64,000 nucleotides of DNA from Lujinxingia vulgaris (GCF_007997005.1 NZ_VOSL01000025.1:8001-72000); one strand, 5' to 3'. Counted from the first letter of the stretch, positions 17,585-26,275 are shown. The notes: generated by a model not told the origin, from the sequence alone. Program-made: numbers and translations.

Positions 17585-20026
17585 TTAGCGGTTTAGAAGA
17601 TCCAACCATAGCTGCGCATCGTCGCGGGTCATTGACGGCTGGAAGAGGCCATCTCGCAGCGCCTTGTTGCTGAGCTTGTTCGGCATGCTCACGTTGGGAT
17701 AGGCGCAGAACCACAGGAGCGGCTCAATTTGTTGAGCACGTGTAAAGCGAAGGAAGGCCGAGGCGAAGTCTGGGGTCGTTTTAAAGAGCCAGCGCGTTTT
17801 AGGGCAGCCAGCGAGGTTGGACCAGATGGGGACAACAGCGCGACTTCCCGGGCCGAGAAAATCGCCCAGATAACGTCTCCAGGTACCGTCATAGTCGCTC
17901 ATAAAGAGGAGGCGTCGTCCGCCATCAAGGCTCAGAAAACGGGCGAAATGAATGGTATCGATGCCTGCCAATTCGCCGTCCACCCAGAGGTGGCGACTGC
18001 CACGCTCGGCCCCGTTGAGAATAATGCGAAGGAGCATGCGACGAAGGCGGCTCCCCTTGACCGGGGCGAGGAAGGTGAGGTTGTTCATTAAGCGATGATC
18101 TTCGCTCGCTTCCAACTGAGCCAGTCGCTCGGGGGAGAGCTCCGCAGGTTGTGCATCTGGCTCCCTGGCCTCCAGGAGTCGAATAAGCGTGAGAATCACA
18201 AGGGTGGGTAGCGCCGTGTATAGCCCCCACGGTATCAACGCGAGTCCAAGGAGGACCCGTTTTTGAAGCGGGCGGCGACCGACCCAGCGTAGAATATCCC
18301 GCGCCAGAAGACCGGAGACGGGATTGGCCAGCGAGTACACAAGGTCGAGCCCGGCCCGAGCGCGTGCCAAAAGGCTGAGTGCAGCCGAGGGGGCCTGGGG
18401 CAGTCCTTCGTAGGGGGCTGCGTCAAGAATCACTCGGAGGAGGTGTTGGCGAATCGCTTCGGGGTCCATCGAACGCAGAAGACCATCGTGGGCGCTTAAC
18501 TCATCGTGGAGTCTCAGCCGCAGGCGTTGATTCTCTAAGATCTCCGAACGAGTCTGGCCGACGGCTCCGACGTAGAAGGCGTTTTCTTTGAGCGAAGTCT
18601 TCAAAAGCCACTCTCGGAGCCGATGTGGGTTCGAAGAAGGGCCACGGATGACCGCTTTTAGGACGTCGCCGAAGAGTTCGCTTGAATCAAAGATCAATTC
18701 ATCGAGGTGGTCGCGAAGCTCACCGTCATAGACCGTATTGATCATGAGCATCGGCTGCGCTTCGCTGTCATCGGCGTCCAGTACGCAGAAGCGAAGGGAG
18801 TGAAGTGTCGTGATATCAGGCAGCGTCTCATACCATTGCTCGCGCGAGGAGCGCAGCAACGCCTGGACCTTCTGGTGTTTGGCGGATGAGAGGGGAATGG
18901 CAAAGGTCGCAGTGCGTGGCGTGCGAAAGCGCTTCCAGACGGCGAGTTTCGGGCGGTCCCATTGCACGGGCATTCCGAGTCCAAGTGACACGCGGGTCCG
19001 CTGGAGCAGGGCGCGCCAGGACTGAACAACGGGATAGATTCGTGCTCGCATCCAGCCAATCGACCGATAGTCGATGGGGCTCAATGGCTCGGGGAGGCTT
19101 AACGCAGGCGGGAGATGGGAGACGCGAAAGCGCAGGGACTCGGTGGTTGAGGAGGAGAGGGGCTCGGTGAGCGTGAGCCGGCCGAGATCCATCCAGGGGT
19201 GTGTCTCCGGATGCCAGGCCCGGCCGATATTATAGATGGCCTGGGTGTCCTGCGGAGCACATTCGTGGATCTGGATCTGAAGCTGGTACTCGATGCTCCC
19301 CTGCTGGGTGAGACGTTGGTGGTACTCGCGGCGCAGGTGGTCGGGGGACTTCCACTCCTGGGGGCGTCGGCGTTCGTTCCAGGGCTCCTGCCGGTCCTGT
19401 GTATCGGGCAGGCCCGATTCCTCGCCGCCGTCCAGGGGGATGACGCGAAAGCGGCACAGGCGCCGTCGGCCGTCATCGGCATGAAAATCAAATGAGAGAG
19501 CGGCGTAATAATGAAGGCGCGCGTAGCTGGAAGGCGCGCGCCGAATACCGTCATTGACGTTTTGAAAGGCCGGCGGCTGCGCGCGAATATAGGCCTTTCG
19601 TCCTCGCTGACCGAAGGCCCCACCAAGCACCCCGAGCAGAAAGTTAGGTGCGTGCCAGAATCCCTGAACGGTGCCCGTGTTCATGATCAGGTCAAAGGGG
19701 CTTTCCTGGGAGTGATGGGAGAACTTAAGAGCGATGCTCCGAAAATCTTTGGAGGCCTCGTCCGCTCGAAGCGCCGTTGCGTGCCGAATCTGCACAGGGA
19801 ATGTGCGTCCGGGACGAAACCATCGGTTCGATGGAAATTGTGGAGTATCCACGATCTGGACCTGCCCTTTTGCCCCGACGCCGAGTGTGTGGGTGCCACG
19901 TCCGCCTCGCACCAGGGCACGGCCGCAGAATGCGCCGATCAGTACCCCCGTGCACAGGTGGAGGCCCGCGTGGCCAAGCCATTTTCGCGCTGTTGAGGGG
20001 GAGCTGGTTGAGTTGGGTACTACCAA
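17585..20026 (-). CDS. membrane-anchored catalase-like heme protein with a duplicated C-terminal domain
   Basis: 813 residues. A hydrophobic segment (about 17-36) precedes a catalase-like domain: RGTHTLGVGAKGQV matches the catalase distal-His loop (His46), then RTFPVQIRHATA, DFRSIALKFS and SPFDLIMNTG. RARIYPVVQSWR (Tyr331) fits the proximal heme Tyr. Residues ~370-510 and ~645-790 look like two copies of one domain (TFAIPL / LTFLAP; ITTLHSLRFCVLD / IDTIHFARFLSLD; NTVYDGELRDHL / SDYDGTWRRYL). A hydrophobic hairpin (~590-617) lies between them. The start is a TTG four bases after the hydrolase stop. Pairing with DyP suggests peroxide- or lipid-peroxide chemistry at a membrane. Confidence 0.78.
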   Translation of the reverse strand: MVVPNSTSSPSTARKWLGHAGLHLCTGVLIGAFCGRALVRGGRGTHTLGVGAKGQVQIVDTPQFPSNRWFRPGRTFPVQIRHATALRADEASKDFRSIALKFSHHSQESPFDLIMNTGTVQGFWHAPNFLLGVLGGAFGQRGRKAYIRAQPPAFQNVNDGIRRAPSSYARLHYYAALSFDFHADDGRRRLCRFRVIPLDGGEESGLPDTQDRQEPWNERRRPQEWKSPDHLRREYHQRLTQQGSIEYQLQIQIHECAPQDTQAIYNIGRAWHPETHPWMDLGRLTLTEPLSSSTTESLRFRVSHLPPALSLPEPLSPIDYRSIGWMRARIYPVVQSWRALLQRTRVSLGLGMPVQWDRPKLAVWKRFRTPRTATFAIPLSSAKHQKVQALLRSSREQWYETLPDITTLHSLRFCVLDADDSEAQPMLMINTVYDGELRDHLDELIFDSSELFGDVLKAVIRGPSSNPHRLREWLLKTSLKENAFYVGAVGQTRSEILENQRLRLRLHDELSAHDGLLRSMDPEAIRQHLLRVILDAAPYEGLPQAPSAALSLLARARAGLDLVYSLANPVSGLLARDILRWVGRRPLQKRVLLGLALIPWGLYTALPTLVILTLIRLLEAREPDAQPAELSPERLAQLEASEDHRLMNNLTFLAPVKGSRLRRMLLRIILNGAERGSRHLWVDGELAGIDTIHFARFLSLDGGRRLLFMSDYDGTWRRYLGDFLGPGSRAVVPIWSNLAGCPKTRWLFKTTPDFASAFLRFTRAQQIEPLLWFCAYPNVSMPNKLSNKALRDGLFQPSMTRDDAQLWLDLLNR

Positions 20027-20029
20027 GGA

Positions 20030-20890
20030 CTACCCCGCTGCTGAGGACGGTGTTGGCTGTTTAAAGAAGGCCGACAAAAGTGCGCCCACCTCATCGGGGG
20101 CTTCCTCTTGGAGAAAGTGGCCGCAATGCTCGAAGGTGTGGAGTCGAGCCTGGGGCAGGTCTCGAAGAAGGCGTGCCGCAGTCTGGCCCATCTTTGGGAG
20201 AATGCGATCGCCGGCGCCGTGGATGATCTGCACCGGGATGTTCAGCGCTGGCAGCCAGGCAACGATGTCGGAGAAAGCGTCGGTGTCGAGGTCGTTGAGG
20301 GTTCGCATCAGGGCTTTGCGTGAGGGGCGATCGGGGTAGGGCGTGCAGACCCCATCGCAGGCGCGTTGATCGATGCATGTTTGGTTTCTGACGCCAAAGC
20401 GAAGCGTCTGCCGAAGGGACCAGGGGGTCGCCAGGAATCGACTCAGGCCGGGAGTGCGGCAGGCCAGAAGAAAGGCGCGGACCATCAGCGAGAGATCGGG
20501 GTAGAGGAGGGTGTTCAACACAGCCAGTCGCTCCAGGCGGTAGGAAGACCCCATGGCCCAATGAAGCCCAATGGGTCCTCCGATGTCATGAACGACCAGG
20601 CTAAGTGTGGGACCGATACCGACGAGATCGCAGAATTCTTCGAGGACGGAGCCGTAGAACGCCATGTCGTATGTGAGGTTCAGGGGCTTATCTGAGCCCC
20701 CAAACCCCGGCAGGTCGATGGCCACCGCGCGACAGGATACGCCGATGTAAGGCATTACGTTTCGCCAGACGAAGGACGAGGTCGGCCATCCATGGATCAA
20801 GAGTACCGGCGGCCCCTGGCCCAGCTCACGGTAGCGGATCGTCAGCCCCCTGGCGGTGACGCTCTTGAGCTCCGCGTGCGCACTCATCAT
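20030..20890 (-). CDS. alpha/beta hydrolase, haloalkane dehalogenase/epoxide hydrolase-like
   Basis: 286 residues. LLIHGWPTSSFVW forms the oxyanion region; the nucleophile elbow is VVHDIGGPIGLH, with Asp102 rather than Ser, as in haloalkane dehalogenases and epoxide hydrolases; HGAGDRILP and HCGHFLQEE supply the acid region and His. An Asp nucleophile predicts ester-intermediate chemistry on halides or epoxides. It is the first gene of the minus-strand operon with the catalase-like protein and DyP. GGAGAT before the ATG supports the start. Oxidation followed by epoxide opening is an attractive but unproven reading of the operon. Confidence 0.85.
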   Translation of the reverse strand: MMSAHAELKSVTARGLTIRYRELGQGPPVLLIHGWPTSSFVWRNVMPYIGVSCRAVAIDLPGFGGSDKPLNLTYDMAFYGSVLEEFCDLVGIGPTLSLVVHDIGGPIGLHWAMGSSYRLERLAVLNTLLYPDLSLMVRAFLLACRTPGLSRFLATPWSLRQTLRFGVRNQTCIDQRACDGVCTPYPDRPSRKALMRTLNDLDTDAFSDIVAWLPALNIPVQIIHGAGDRILPKMGQTAARLLRDLPQARLHTFEHCGHFLQEEAPDEVGALLSAFFKQPTPSSAAG

Positions 20891-21330
20891 AGCTCATCTC
20901 CCTCGGGTGGACGTAGAAAGGAGAGCTTAACGAGCAATTGGCGATCGCGCCAGCGGCTCGGTGCGAGGGGAGCGTTAGGCGCAAACACGTCGAGGTGGGG
21001 CGTCAGTCGTTGTAGCAGTTGTCATCGTACGGATTATCTCGCGTAAATGACGAGCGGCCTTGAGCACAACGCACCCAGGGTCTGCACGAACACTCTGTCG
21101 TTGAGCGCATACATGTCTTGGGAGAGGGCTGCGCCCAGCGCCTCAGATCTGCGCCAGGCGGCGCGAGCCCCGGAGCTTCGAGTTTGAAGTCTGCCTGCCG
21201 AGAGAGGGATAGGCTGGCGATGCGCCATTGCTTCGTCCGGGGGGGAGCCGTGTTTGGCGTGCTCCTCCCATTCTGGGAGCTCTGGCAGCGATGCAGGCGC
21301 ACGCGCTCGAGTTGCACCTTGCAGGGGCCG
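20891..21330. other. intergenic region containing a decayed cupin
   Basis: Apart from the cupin remnant at 21054-21230 and the leader of the hydrolase operon at the left, nothing is recognised. An open minus-strand frame at 21003-21419 has no family features. Confidence 0.55.
21054..21230 (-). pseudogene. cupin remnant
   Basis: The minus-strand reading LSAGRLQTRSSGARAAWRR followed by DMYALNDRVFVQTLG parallels the cupin at 13736 (LSGRLRLQLPDRQVELLAG and DVHALEDGVFVLTLG). The DNA downstream of the stop is also similar. No metal-binding half is left. Confidence 0.7.
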
Positions 21331-21939
21331 CTATTGCATCGGGCTAACGTCAGACCCTCGGCCGTATCCCTGACCCGAAACGCCTTGCTCCTCGTGTTTG
21401 CCTTCGCAGAACTCTTCAATCGCTTTGGCGATGAAGGCGTCGAGGTCGCCGGGGTTGCGGCTGGTCACGAGGCCCTCGTCGACGACGACCTCTTCGTCGA
21501 CCCAGTTGGCGCCGGCGTTTTTCAGATCAGTCTTAATTGATGGGTAGGAGGTGAGTTTGCGGCCTCGCACTACATCGGCTTCGACCAGCATCCACGGCCC
21601 GTGGCAGATCGAGGCCACCGGTTTATGCTGCTCAAAGAAGGCGCGCACAAAACGCACCGCGTCCTCATTCTGACGCAGAAAATCGGGGTTCATCACGCCA
21701 CCCGGGATGAGCAGCCCATTATAGTCCTCCGCGCGGGCCTCCGAGACGGCCACATCGACCTTGATATGGGTGCCCCACTGGTCCTGGTCCCAGGCTTTGA
21801 TCTGGCCTTCTTCGGGGCTGATGATGTGCACGGTGGCCCCTTCGTCGCGCAGGGCTTTGACGGGCTCGGTGAGCTCCACCTGCTCGAATCCGGTGGTGGC
21901 GAGTACGGCAATCGACGTGTTGTTCAGTCTCCTGTTCAT
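21331..21939 (-). CDS. DJ-1/PfpI-family protein
   Basis: 202 residues. Glu19 in TGFEQVEL and the nucleophile elbow ASICHGPWML (Cys112-His113) are the DJ-1/PfpI catalytic residues; GLLIPGG and EEVVVDEGLVTSRNPGDLDAF are family blocks. Members act as glyoxalase III/deglycases or stress proteins (similar to B. subtilis YfkM). The ATG at 21939 follows GAGGAG by eight bases; the longer frame to 22035 adds 32 residues without similarity. It stands alone, with a glyoxal or oxidative-stress role likely. Confidence 0.9.
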   Translation of the reverse strand: MNRRLNNTSIAVLATTGFEQVELTEPVKALRDEGATVHIISPEEGQIKAWDQDQWGTHIKVDVAVSEARAEDYNGLLIPGGVMNPDFLRQNEDAVRFVRAFFEQHKPVASICHGPWMLVEADVVRGRKLTSYPSIKTDLKNAGANWVDEEVVVDEGLVTSRNPGDLDAFIAKAIEEFCEGKHEEQGVSGQGYGRGSDVSPMQ

Positions 21940-22146
21940 GGTCGGAACTCCTCTTGGAAAAGACGGCAGTTTTGCCCCGAATGGGACAGGCTTGAACCTT
22001 GGGTCAAGTGCCGAGAAGTCCAGTAAACGGGCCATGAAGGGCGTGTGCGAGGAAGGTGTACGCTGTGGTAGTTTGGGGGACGCGCCGAGCGCTCAGGGCG
22101 GTCTTCTCGGCGACGCAACGATGAGCCATGGGAAGGGAGATAGTGG

Positions 22147-22767
22147 ATGAATACCGGTGATGTGGACTCTTATCTCGAAGAGGGTTGTGGGCGCTGCAAG
22201 CACTACCAGACCCCGGAGTGCAAAGTGCATCAGTGGGCCGAGGGGCTTCGGGCGCTTCGGGAGGTGGTGCGCTCCACTGAGCTCGAGGAGCAGCTCAAGT
22301 GGGGTTCTCCCTGCTACTCGCTGCAGGGGCAAAATGTGGCGATGATCGGCGCGTACCGCGACAACTTCGTGTTGAGCTTATTGAAAGGCGCCGCGCTGCC
22401 GGACCCGACGAAGATTCTGGAGAAGCCGGGGCCGAATACCCGCTACGCGCGGGTGGTGCGATTTCGCTCGGCGGAGGAGGTCGTGGAGCGACGCGAAGCG
22501 CTGGCACAGCTTCTTCACGAGGCGCTCGTTTTTGAGCGCTCCGGGAAAGAGGTGGAGGTCGATGACGACGACGCGCTTCCCGCGGAGTTGGAAGAGCGTC
22601 TGGAGAGCGATCCCGACTTTAAAGAGGCGTTCGAGGCGCTGACGCCCGGGCGCCAGCGCAGCTACCAGATCTACATCGGAGGAGCGAAGAAGCGGGAGAC
22701 ACGCGAGGCGCGCGTGGAGCGCGCCGTGCCGAAGATCATGGAAGGCAAGGGCTGGAACGAGCGCTGA
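22147..22767 (+). CDS. YdeI/OmpD-associated family protein (DUF1801-like fold)
   Basis: 206 residues. The YdeI pattern is clear: LKWGSPCYSLQGQNVAMIGAYRDNFVLSLLKGAAL, then the C-terminal basic helix LTPGRQRSYQIYIGGAKKRETREARVERAVPKI. The N-terminal CGRCKHYQTPEC adds three Cys of unknown role. Family function is not settled; in Bacillus a relative is tied to antimicrobial-peptide resistance. GGGAG seven bases before the ATG supports the start. Confidence 0.85.
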   Translation: MNTGDVDSYLEEGCGRCKHYQTPECKVHQWAEGLRALREVVRSTELEEQLKWGSPCYSLQGQNVAMIGAYRDNFVLSLLKGAALPDPTKILEKPGPNTRYARVVRFRSAEEVVERREALAQLLHEALVFERSGKEVEVDDDDALPAELEERLESDPDFKEAFEALTPGRQRSYQIYIGGAKKRETREARVERAVPKIMEGKGWNER

Positions 22768-22820
22768 GAGCGAGGGGCCAGAAGGGGGCGCGTCGCCACG
22801 TGACGCTGGCCGGGGGAGGT

Positions 22821-22840
22821 ATTCAAGAGGTTGGTTGAAT
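22821..22840 (+). promoter_or_regulatory. candidate ArsR-type operator 1
   Basis: ATTCAA (22821-22826), eight bases, TTGAAT (22835-22840): a perfect inverted repeat of the ArsR/SmtB kind. A near copy lies with its centre 37 bp downstream. Confidence 0.65.
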
Positions 22841-22857
22841 AACTGCCTGTGCGCCTT

Positions 22858-22877
22858 GTTCAAGTGTTTGTTTGAAC
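22858..22877 (+). promoter_or_regulatory. candidate ArsR-type operator 2
   Basis: GTTCAA (22858-22863), eight bases, TTGAAC (22872-22877), the same architecture as the site at 22821. It is 28 bp before the ATG of the ArsR-rhodanese gene. Confidence 0.65.
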
Positions 22878-22904
22878 GCTTGATCTTTGCGCGCGGAGTT
22901 TTAT

Positions 22905-23567
22905 ATGGCCTCATCCTCTTTTCGACACTTTAAAGACACGGCCTACGCCCATCTGGCACAGGTGGGTAAGGCGCTCTCCAGCCCGGCGCGGCTGGAGATT
23001 CTTGAGCTTCTGGCTCAGGCCCCGCGCACCGTGGAGGTGGTGGCCGGCGAGATCCATCAGTCGGTGGCCAACACCTCGCACCATCTTCAGTCGTTGAAGC
23101 GCGCCGAGCTGGTGCGCTCTCAGCGTGATGGGCTGCATGTTCGCTACTCGCTGGCTGGCGATGATGTAGCCGCCCTGCTGGTGCGGCTTCAGGCCGTCGC
23201 TCAGCATCATATTGCGGGGTTGGAGAAGTTAACGCGGGAGTTTTTCGACGAGCCGCAGGACCTGGAGTCGCTGGACGCGGCCACGCTCCGGGCGCGCATG
23301 GATGCTGGCGAGGTCGTGTTGATCGACGTGCGGCCCCGGGTGGAGTTTGAGGAGGGGCATCTTGCGGGGGCGTTGTCGATTCCGCTCTCCGAGCTTGAGG
23401 CTCACCTCGATGAGCTGCCGCGTGATCGGGAGATTGTGGCGTACTGTCGCGGACCCTTCTGCACGTTCTCGGCTGAGGCGGCGCGCAGGCTACGCGAGCT
23501 GGGGTATGACGCCCGCCGCGCTGATATCTCGGTGCACAGTCTCGGGGAGTCGGGAGCGCGGGCATGA
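22905..23567 (+). CDS. ArsR-family regulator fused to a rhodanese domain
   Basis: 220 residues. Residues 1-95 are a winged-helix ArsR domain (LSSPARLEILELLAQAPRTVEVVA, then SVANTSHHLQSLKRAELV). Residues ~120-215 are a rhodanese domain with VVLIDVRPRVEFEEGHLAGALSIP and active-site loop AYCRGPFCTFS, whose first Cys is the likely persulfide carrier. This architecture suggests a sulfane-sulfur or oxidant sensor. GGAG at 22895 supports the ATG at 22905. Two inverted repeats upstream imply autoregulation. It overlaps the MFS gene by four bases. Confidence 0.9.
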   Translation: MASSSFRHFKDTAYAHLAQVGKALSSPARLEILELLAQAPRTVEVVAGEIHQSVANTSHHLQSLKRAELVRSQRDGLHVRYSLAGDDVAALLVRLQAVAQHHIAGLEKLTREFFDEPQDLESLDAATLRARMDAGEVVLIDVRPRVEFEEGHLAGALSIPLSELEAHLDELPRDREIVAYCRGPFCTFSAEAARRLRELGYDARRADISVHSLGESGARA

Positions 23568-24841
23568 AGAAGTCATCGAAGAATGCTCCCGAGGTGCGAT
23601 TGGGCCTGCGCGAGAACCTCGCGCAGTTCTCGTTGCTGGTGCTCGTCAACGCCTTCGTGGGCGCGATGATCGGGATGGAGCGCAGCATCCTGCCGGCCAT
23701 CGCCGAGGAGGAGTTCGAGCTGGCAGCGCGCACCGCCATCCTCTCGTTCATCATGGTCTTCGGGGTGACCAAGGCGCTGACCAACTACATGGCCGGGCGC
23801 TGGTCGGACCGATTCGGGCGCAAGGCGGTGCTGATTGCCGGGTGGCTTGTGGCCGCGCCGGTGCCTTTTTTGTTGATGTGGGCGCCCACCTGGAGCTGGA
23901 TTCTGGGGGCCAACGTGCTGCTCGGCATCAGCCAGGGGCTGACCTGGTCGACGACGGTGATCATGAAGATCGACCTGGCCGGTCCCAGAAACCGGGGCCT
24001 GGCGATGGGGCTCAATGAGTTTGCGGGATACTTCGCGGTGGCGCTCAGCGCGCTGGCCACCGGGTTCATTGCTGCGGAGTATGGGCTGCGACCGCAACCC
24101 TTCTACCCGGGAATTGTGTTTGTGGTGCTGGGCACCTTGCTCTCGATTTTTGCCGTGCGGGAGACGAAGCATCACGTGACCCTGGAGTCGTCTCAGACCA
24201 CGACGACGGACGCCGCTACGTTATCGGCCTTCGGGGTCATCAAGCGCACGAGTTTCACCGATCCGGACCTCTCGTCGGTGAGTCAGGCCGGGTTGGTCAA
24301 CAACCTCAACGACGGGATGGCCTGGGGGCTCTTTCCGCTGGTGTTTGCGGCCGCCTCGATGTCGCTCGGGGAGATTGGCACCCTGGCGGCGATTTACCCG
24401 GCAGTGTGGGGGCTGGGGCAACTCTTTACCGGCGCGTGGAGCGATAAAGTAGGTCGAAAGGGGCTGATTGTGGCCGGGATGTGGACGCAGGCCGCGGGTA
24501 TCGTGGTCATCGCTTATGGTGCAACCTTCTGGGTGTTTGCGGTGGGCGCGGTGCTGCTGGGGCTGGGGACGGCGATGGTCTATCCCACGTTGCTCGCTGC
24601 GATTGGCGACGTGGCCCACCCGAGTTGGCGAGCGTCCTCGGTGGGCGTCTACCGTCTGTGGCGCGATATGGGTTACGCCTTCGGCGCGCTTGTGGCGGGG
24701 ATCGTGGCCGACGCGTTTGGGCTTTCGGTGGCGACGCTGACGATCGCGGCGCTGACCTTTGCGTCAGGTGGTGTGGTGGCGGTGCGGATGCGGGAGACGT
24801 TGCGTACCCACGCTGCGGCGAGCACGACCGGTGCGCTGTAG
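23564..24841 (+). CDS. MFS transporter
   Basis: 425 residues with about 12 hydrophobic helices. The loop motif GRWSDRFGRKAVLIAG is the MFS motif A, repeated in the second half as GAWSDKVGRKGLIVAG. It starts within the last codons of the ArsR-rhodanese gene (ATGA overlap), so it is most likely the exporter that this regulator controls. The substrate is unknown; the sulfur-sensing look of the regulator makes a thiol, sulfite or toxic-oxidant efflux role possible. Confidence 0.87.
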   Translation: MKKSSKNAPEVRLGLRENLAQFSLLVLVNAFVGAMIGMERSILPAIAEEEFELAARTAILSFIMVFGVTKALTNYMAGRWSDRFGRKAVLIAGWLVAAPVPFLLMWAPTWSWILGANVLLGISQGLTWSTTVIMKIDLAGPRNRGLAMGLNEFAGYFAVALSALATGFIAAEYGLRPQPFYPGIVFVVLGTLLSIFAVRETKHHVTLESSQTTTTDAATLSAFGVIKRTSFTDPDLSSVSQAGLVNNLNDGMAWGLFPLVFAAASMSLGEIGTLAAIYPAVWGLGQLFTGAWSDKVGRKGLIVAGMWTQAAGIVVIAYGATFWVFAVGAVLLGLGTAMVYPTLLAAIGDVAHPSWRASSVGVYRLWRDMGYAFGALVAGIVADAFGLSVATLTIAALTFASGGVVAVRMRETLRTHAAASTTGAL

Positions 24842-24988
24842 GTTTCTTTCGGGGGGGAGAGGTCGCCCAGGTCTTGGTGTGCTGACCGCCTTTAAGGCGC
24901 GGGCTGAGGCTCCAACCCGGGCGTTGAGGCGTCGTCTCTCGTGGTGGCACCGTGTCACGACGACCGAGCAGGAGGATGTCGGTCGTCG

Positions 24989-25423
24989 TCAAAATAGAGG
25001 GTCGCCCGGGAGGTTCGCTGCCTGCGCGATCCAATCTCCGAGTTGCACTTCATCGAGGGGCTCGTCTTCGACGAGGTGCAGGTAGCGTACGCGCTCATGT
25101 TTCGAGTCGACGGGAGGTCGGGGTCGCAGCTCGTCGCCGTTGAGGAAGGTAACCTTGATGTAGTTGGTAAAGCAGTGAAAGGAGAGAAACCACCCCTGCC
25201 CCTTGATGCCGTAAAAGGGGGAGTTCCATCGCACCGCTTTTTGAACGTCGGGGATGGCTCGTTCGATGAGGGCGTCGAGCTGGCGGCCGACCTCTGACTT
25301 CCAGTCGGGCATCGCCGCGATGTAGGCCTGCACCGGGGCGTCGCCATCCCCTTTGGGGATCTGCGGGTTACCGCCAGCGAGCAGGCGAGGCGCTTCGGGA
25401 GAGTCTGGGGAGGAGGGGGGCAT
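24989..25423 (-). CDS. DUF1801-family protein
   Basis: 144 residues: KAVRWNSPFYGIKGQGWFLSFHCFTNYIKVTFLNG is the DUF1801/YdhG core. Function is not known; the fold resembles the iron-chaperone frataxin-like group. It is the last gene of a minus-strand run ArsR, SRPBCC, DoxX-like, DUF1801. GGAG six bases before the ATG supports the start. The 34-bp gap to the DoxX-like gene agrees with one transcript. Confidence 0.82.
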   Translation of the reverse strand: MPPSSPDSPEAPRLLAGGNPQIPKGDGDAPVQAYIAAMPDWKSEVGRQLDALIERAIPDVQKAVRWNSPFYGIKGQGWFLSFHCFTNYIKVTFLNGDELRPRPPVDSKHERVRYLHLVEDEPLDEVQLGDWIAQAANLPGDPLF

Positions 25424-25457
25424 GGTGGTCTCCGGTGGGTGGACAACGTGAGACGAC

Positions 25458-25823
25458 TCAGAGCGGCGCGATCAGCATTCGACCCAGGGCGATGAAGACG
25501 CACAGGGCAGCAACGACGAGCCAGTAGTACATCGGGCTGTGATCGCTCGCGTCGCCTGCCAGGTGCAGTCCAGACATCAGCAGCATCTCGGCGGCCACGC
25601 CCAGCGCAGCGACAATGGCCAGCGGAGCCAGTGAGGGCTTGAGTGCTGGAATCACAAGGCCAATGGCCAGAACGATCTCCACCAGGCTCATCGCCCGCCA
25701 CACCCCGTGGGGTAGCGCACGGATCGAAGGTACGGCCTGTTCGGTGTTTGTGAACTTCCACACCGCGCCGATCAGGGTGTGGACGGCGAGTAGGCCTTGA
25801 AGGATCCAGAGCGCGATATTCAT
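25458..25823 (-). CDS. DoxX-like membrane protein
   Basis: 121 residues with four hydrophobic helices, DoxX family topology: WILQGLLAVHTLIGAVWKF, then VPSIRALPHGVWRAMSLVEIVLAIG. DoxX-like proteins occur with SRPBCC and ArsR genes in many genomes; a redox or efflux-coupled role is suspected but not shown. It lies 29 bp after the SRPBCC gene. Confidence 0.85.
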   Translation of the reverse strand: MNIALWILQGLLAVHTLIGAVWKFTNTEQAVPSIRALPHGVWRAMSLVEIVLAIGLVIPALKPSLAPLAIVAALGVAAEMLLMSGLHLAGDASDHSPMYYWLVVAALCVFIALGRMLIAPL

Positions 25824-25852
25824 GGGGAGCCTCTCTTCTGGGGGTGTCGGAC

Positions 25853-26275
25853 TCAGCGTGACGGCGAGGTGGTGAGAAGTTCTTGGAGACGATTCAGCAT
25901 CATGCGCCAGCCGTAGCGCGCGCCGCCGCGGTTCTGCTTTTGATCGGGGGTAAATCCGGTGTGGCGCAGCGTCAGGCGGGTGCCCTGATCGATGGGGGTC
26001 AGCGTAAAACTCACCTGCGTGTCGAGCTCACCGACGACCCACGACCATTGAATGGCGTGAGGGGGATCGATCGCGAGGAGCTCACAGCGCACCGTGCCGT
26101 CCCAGCCCGGCTGCGCGGGGGCGCGGAAGGAAAAGCGCGCGCCGGGCTCCAGGCTATGGTTGACCACCGGTAGCAGCCACCGCTCCAGAAGCTCCGGGTC
26201 GGTAAGCGCGCGCCACACCAGCTCCGGCGGGTGGGGAAGCTCCAGGGTCATCTCGATGAGGTCGGGAGGGCTCAT
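25853..26275 (-). CDS. SRPBCC (AHSA1-like) domain protein
   Basis: 140 residues with the START/SRPBCC pattern: PPELVWRALTDPELLERWLLP near the N-terminus and TRLTLRHTGFTPDQ, then WRMMLNRLQELL at the end. Such proteins bind hydrophobic ligands in a deep pocket and are the usual partner of small ArsR repressors. Its ATG overlaps the ArsR stop by four bases, so the two are translationally coupled. Confidence 0.87.
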   Translation of the reverse strand: MSPPDLIEMTLELPHPPELVWRALTDPELLERWLLPVVNHSLEPGARFSFRAPAQPGWDGTVRCELLAIDPPHAIQWSWVVGELDTQVSFTLTPIDQGTRLTLRHTGFTPDQKQNRGGARYGWRMMLNRLQELLTTSPSR

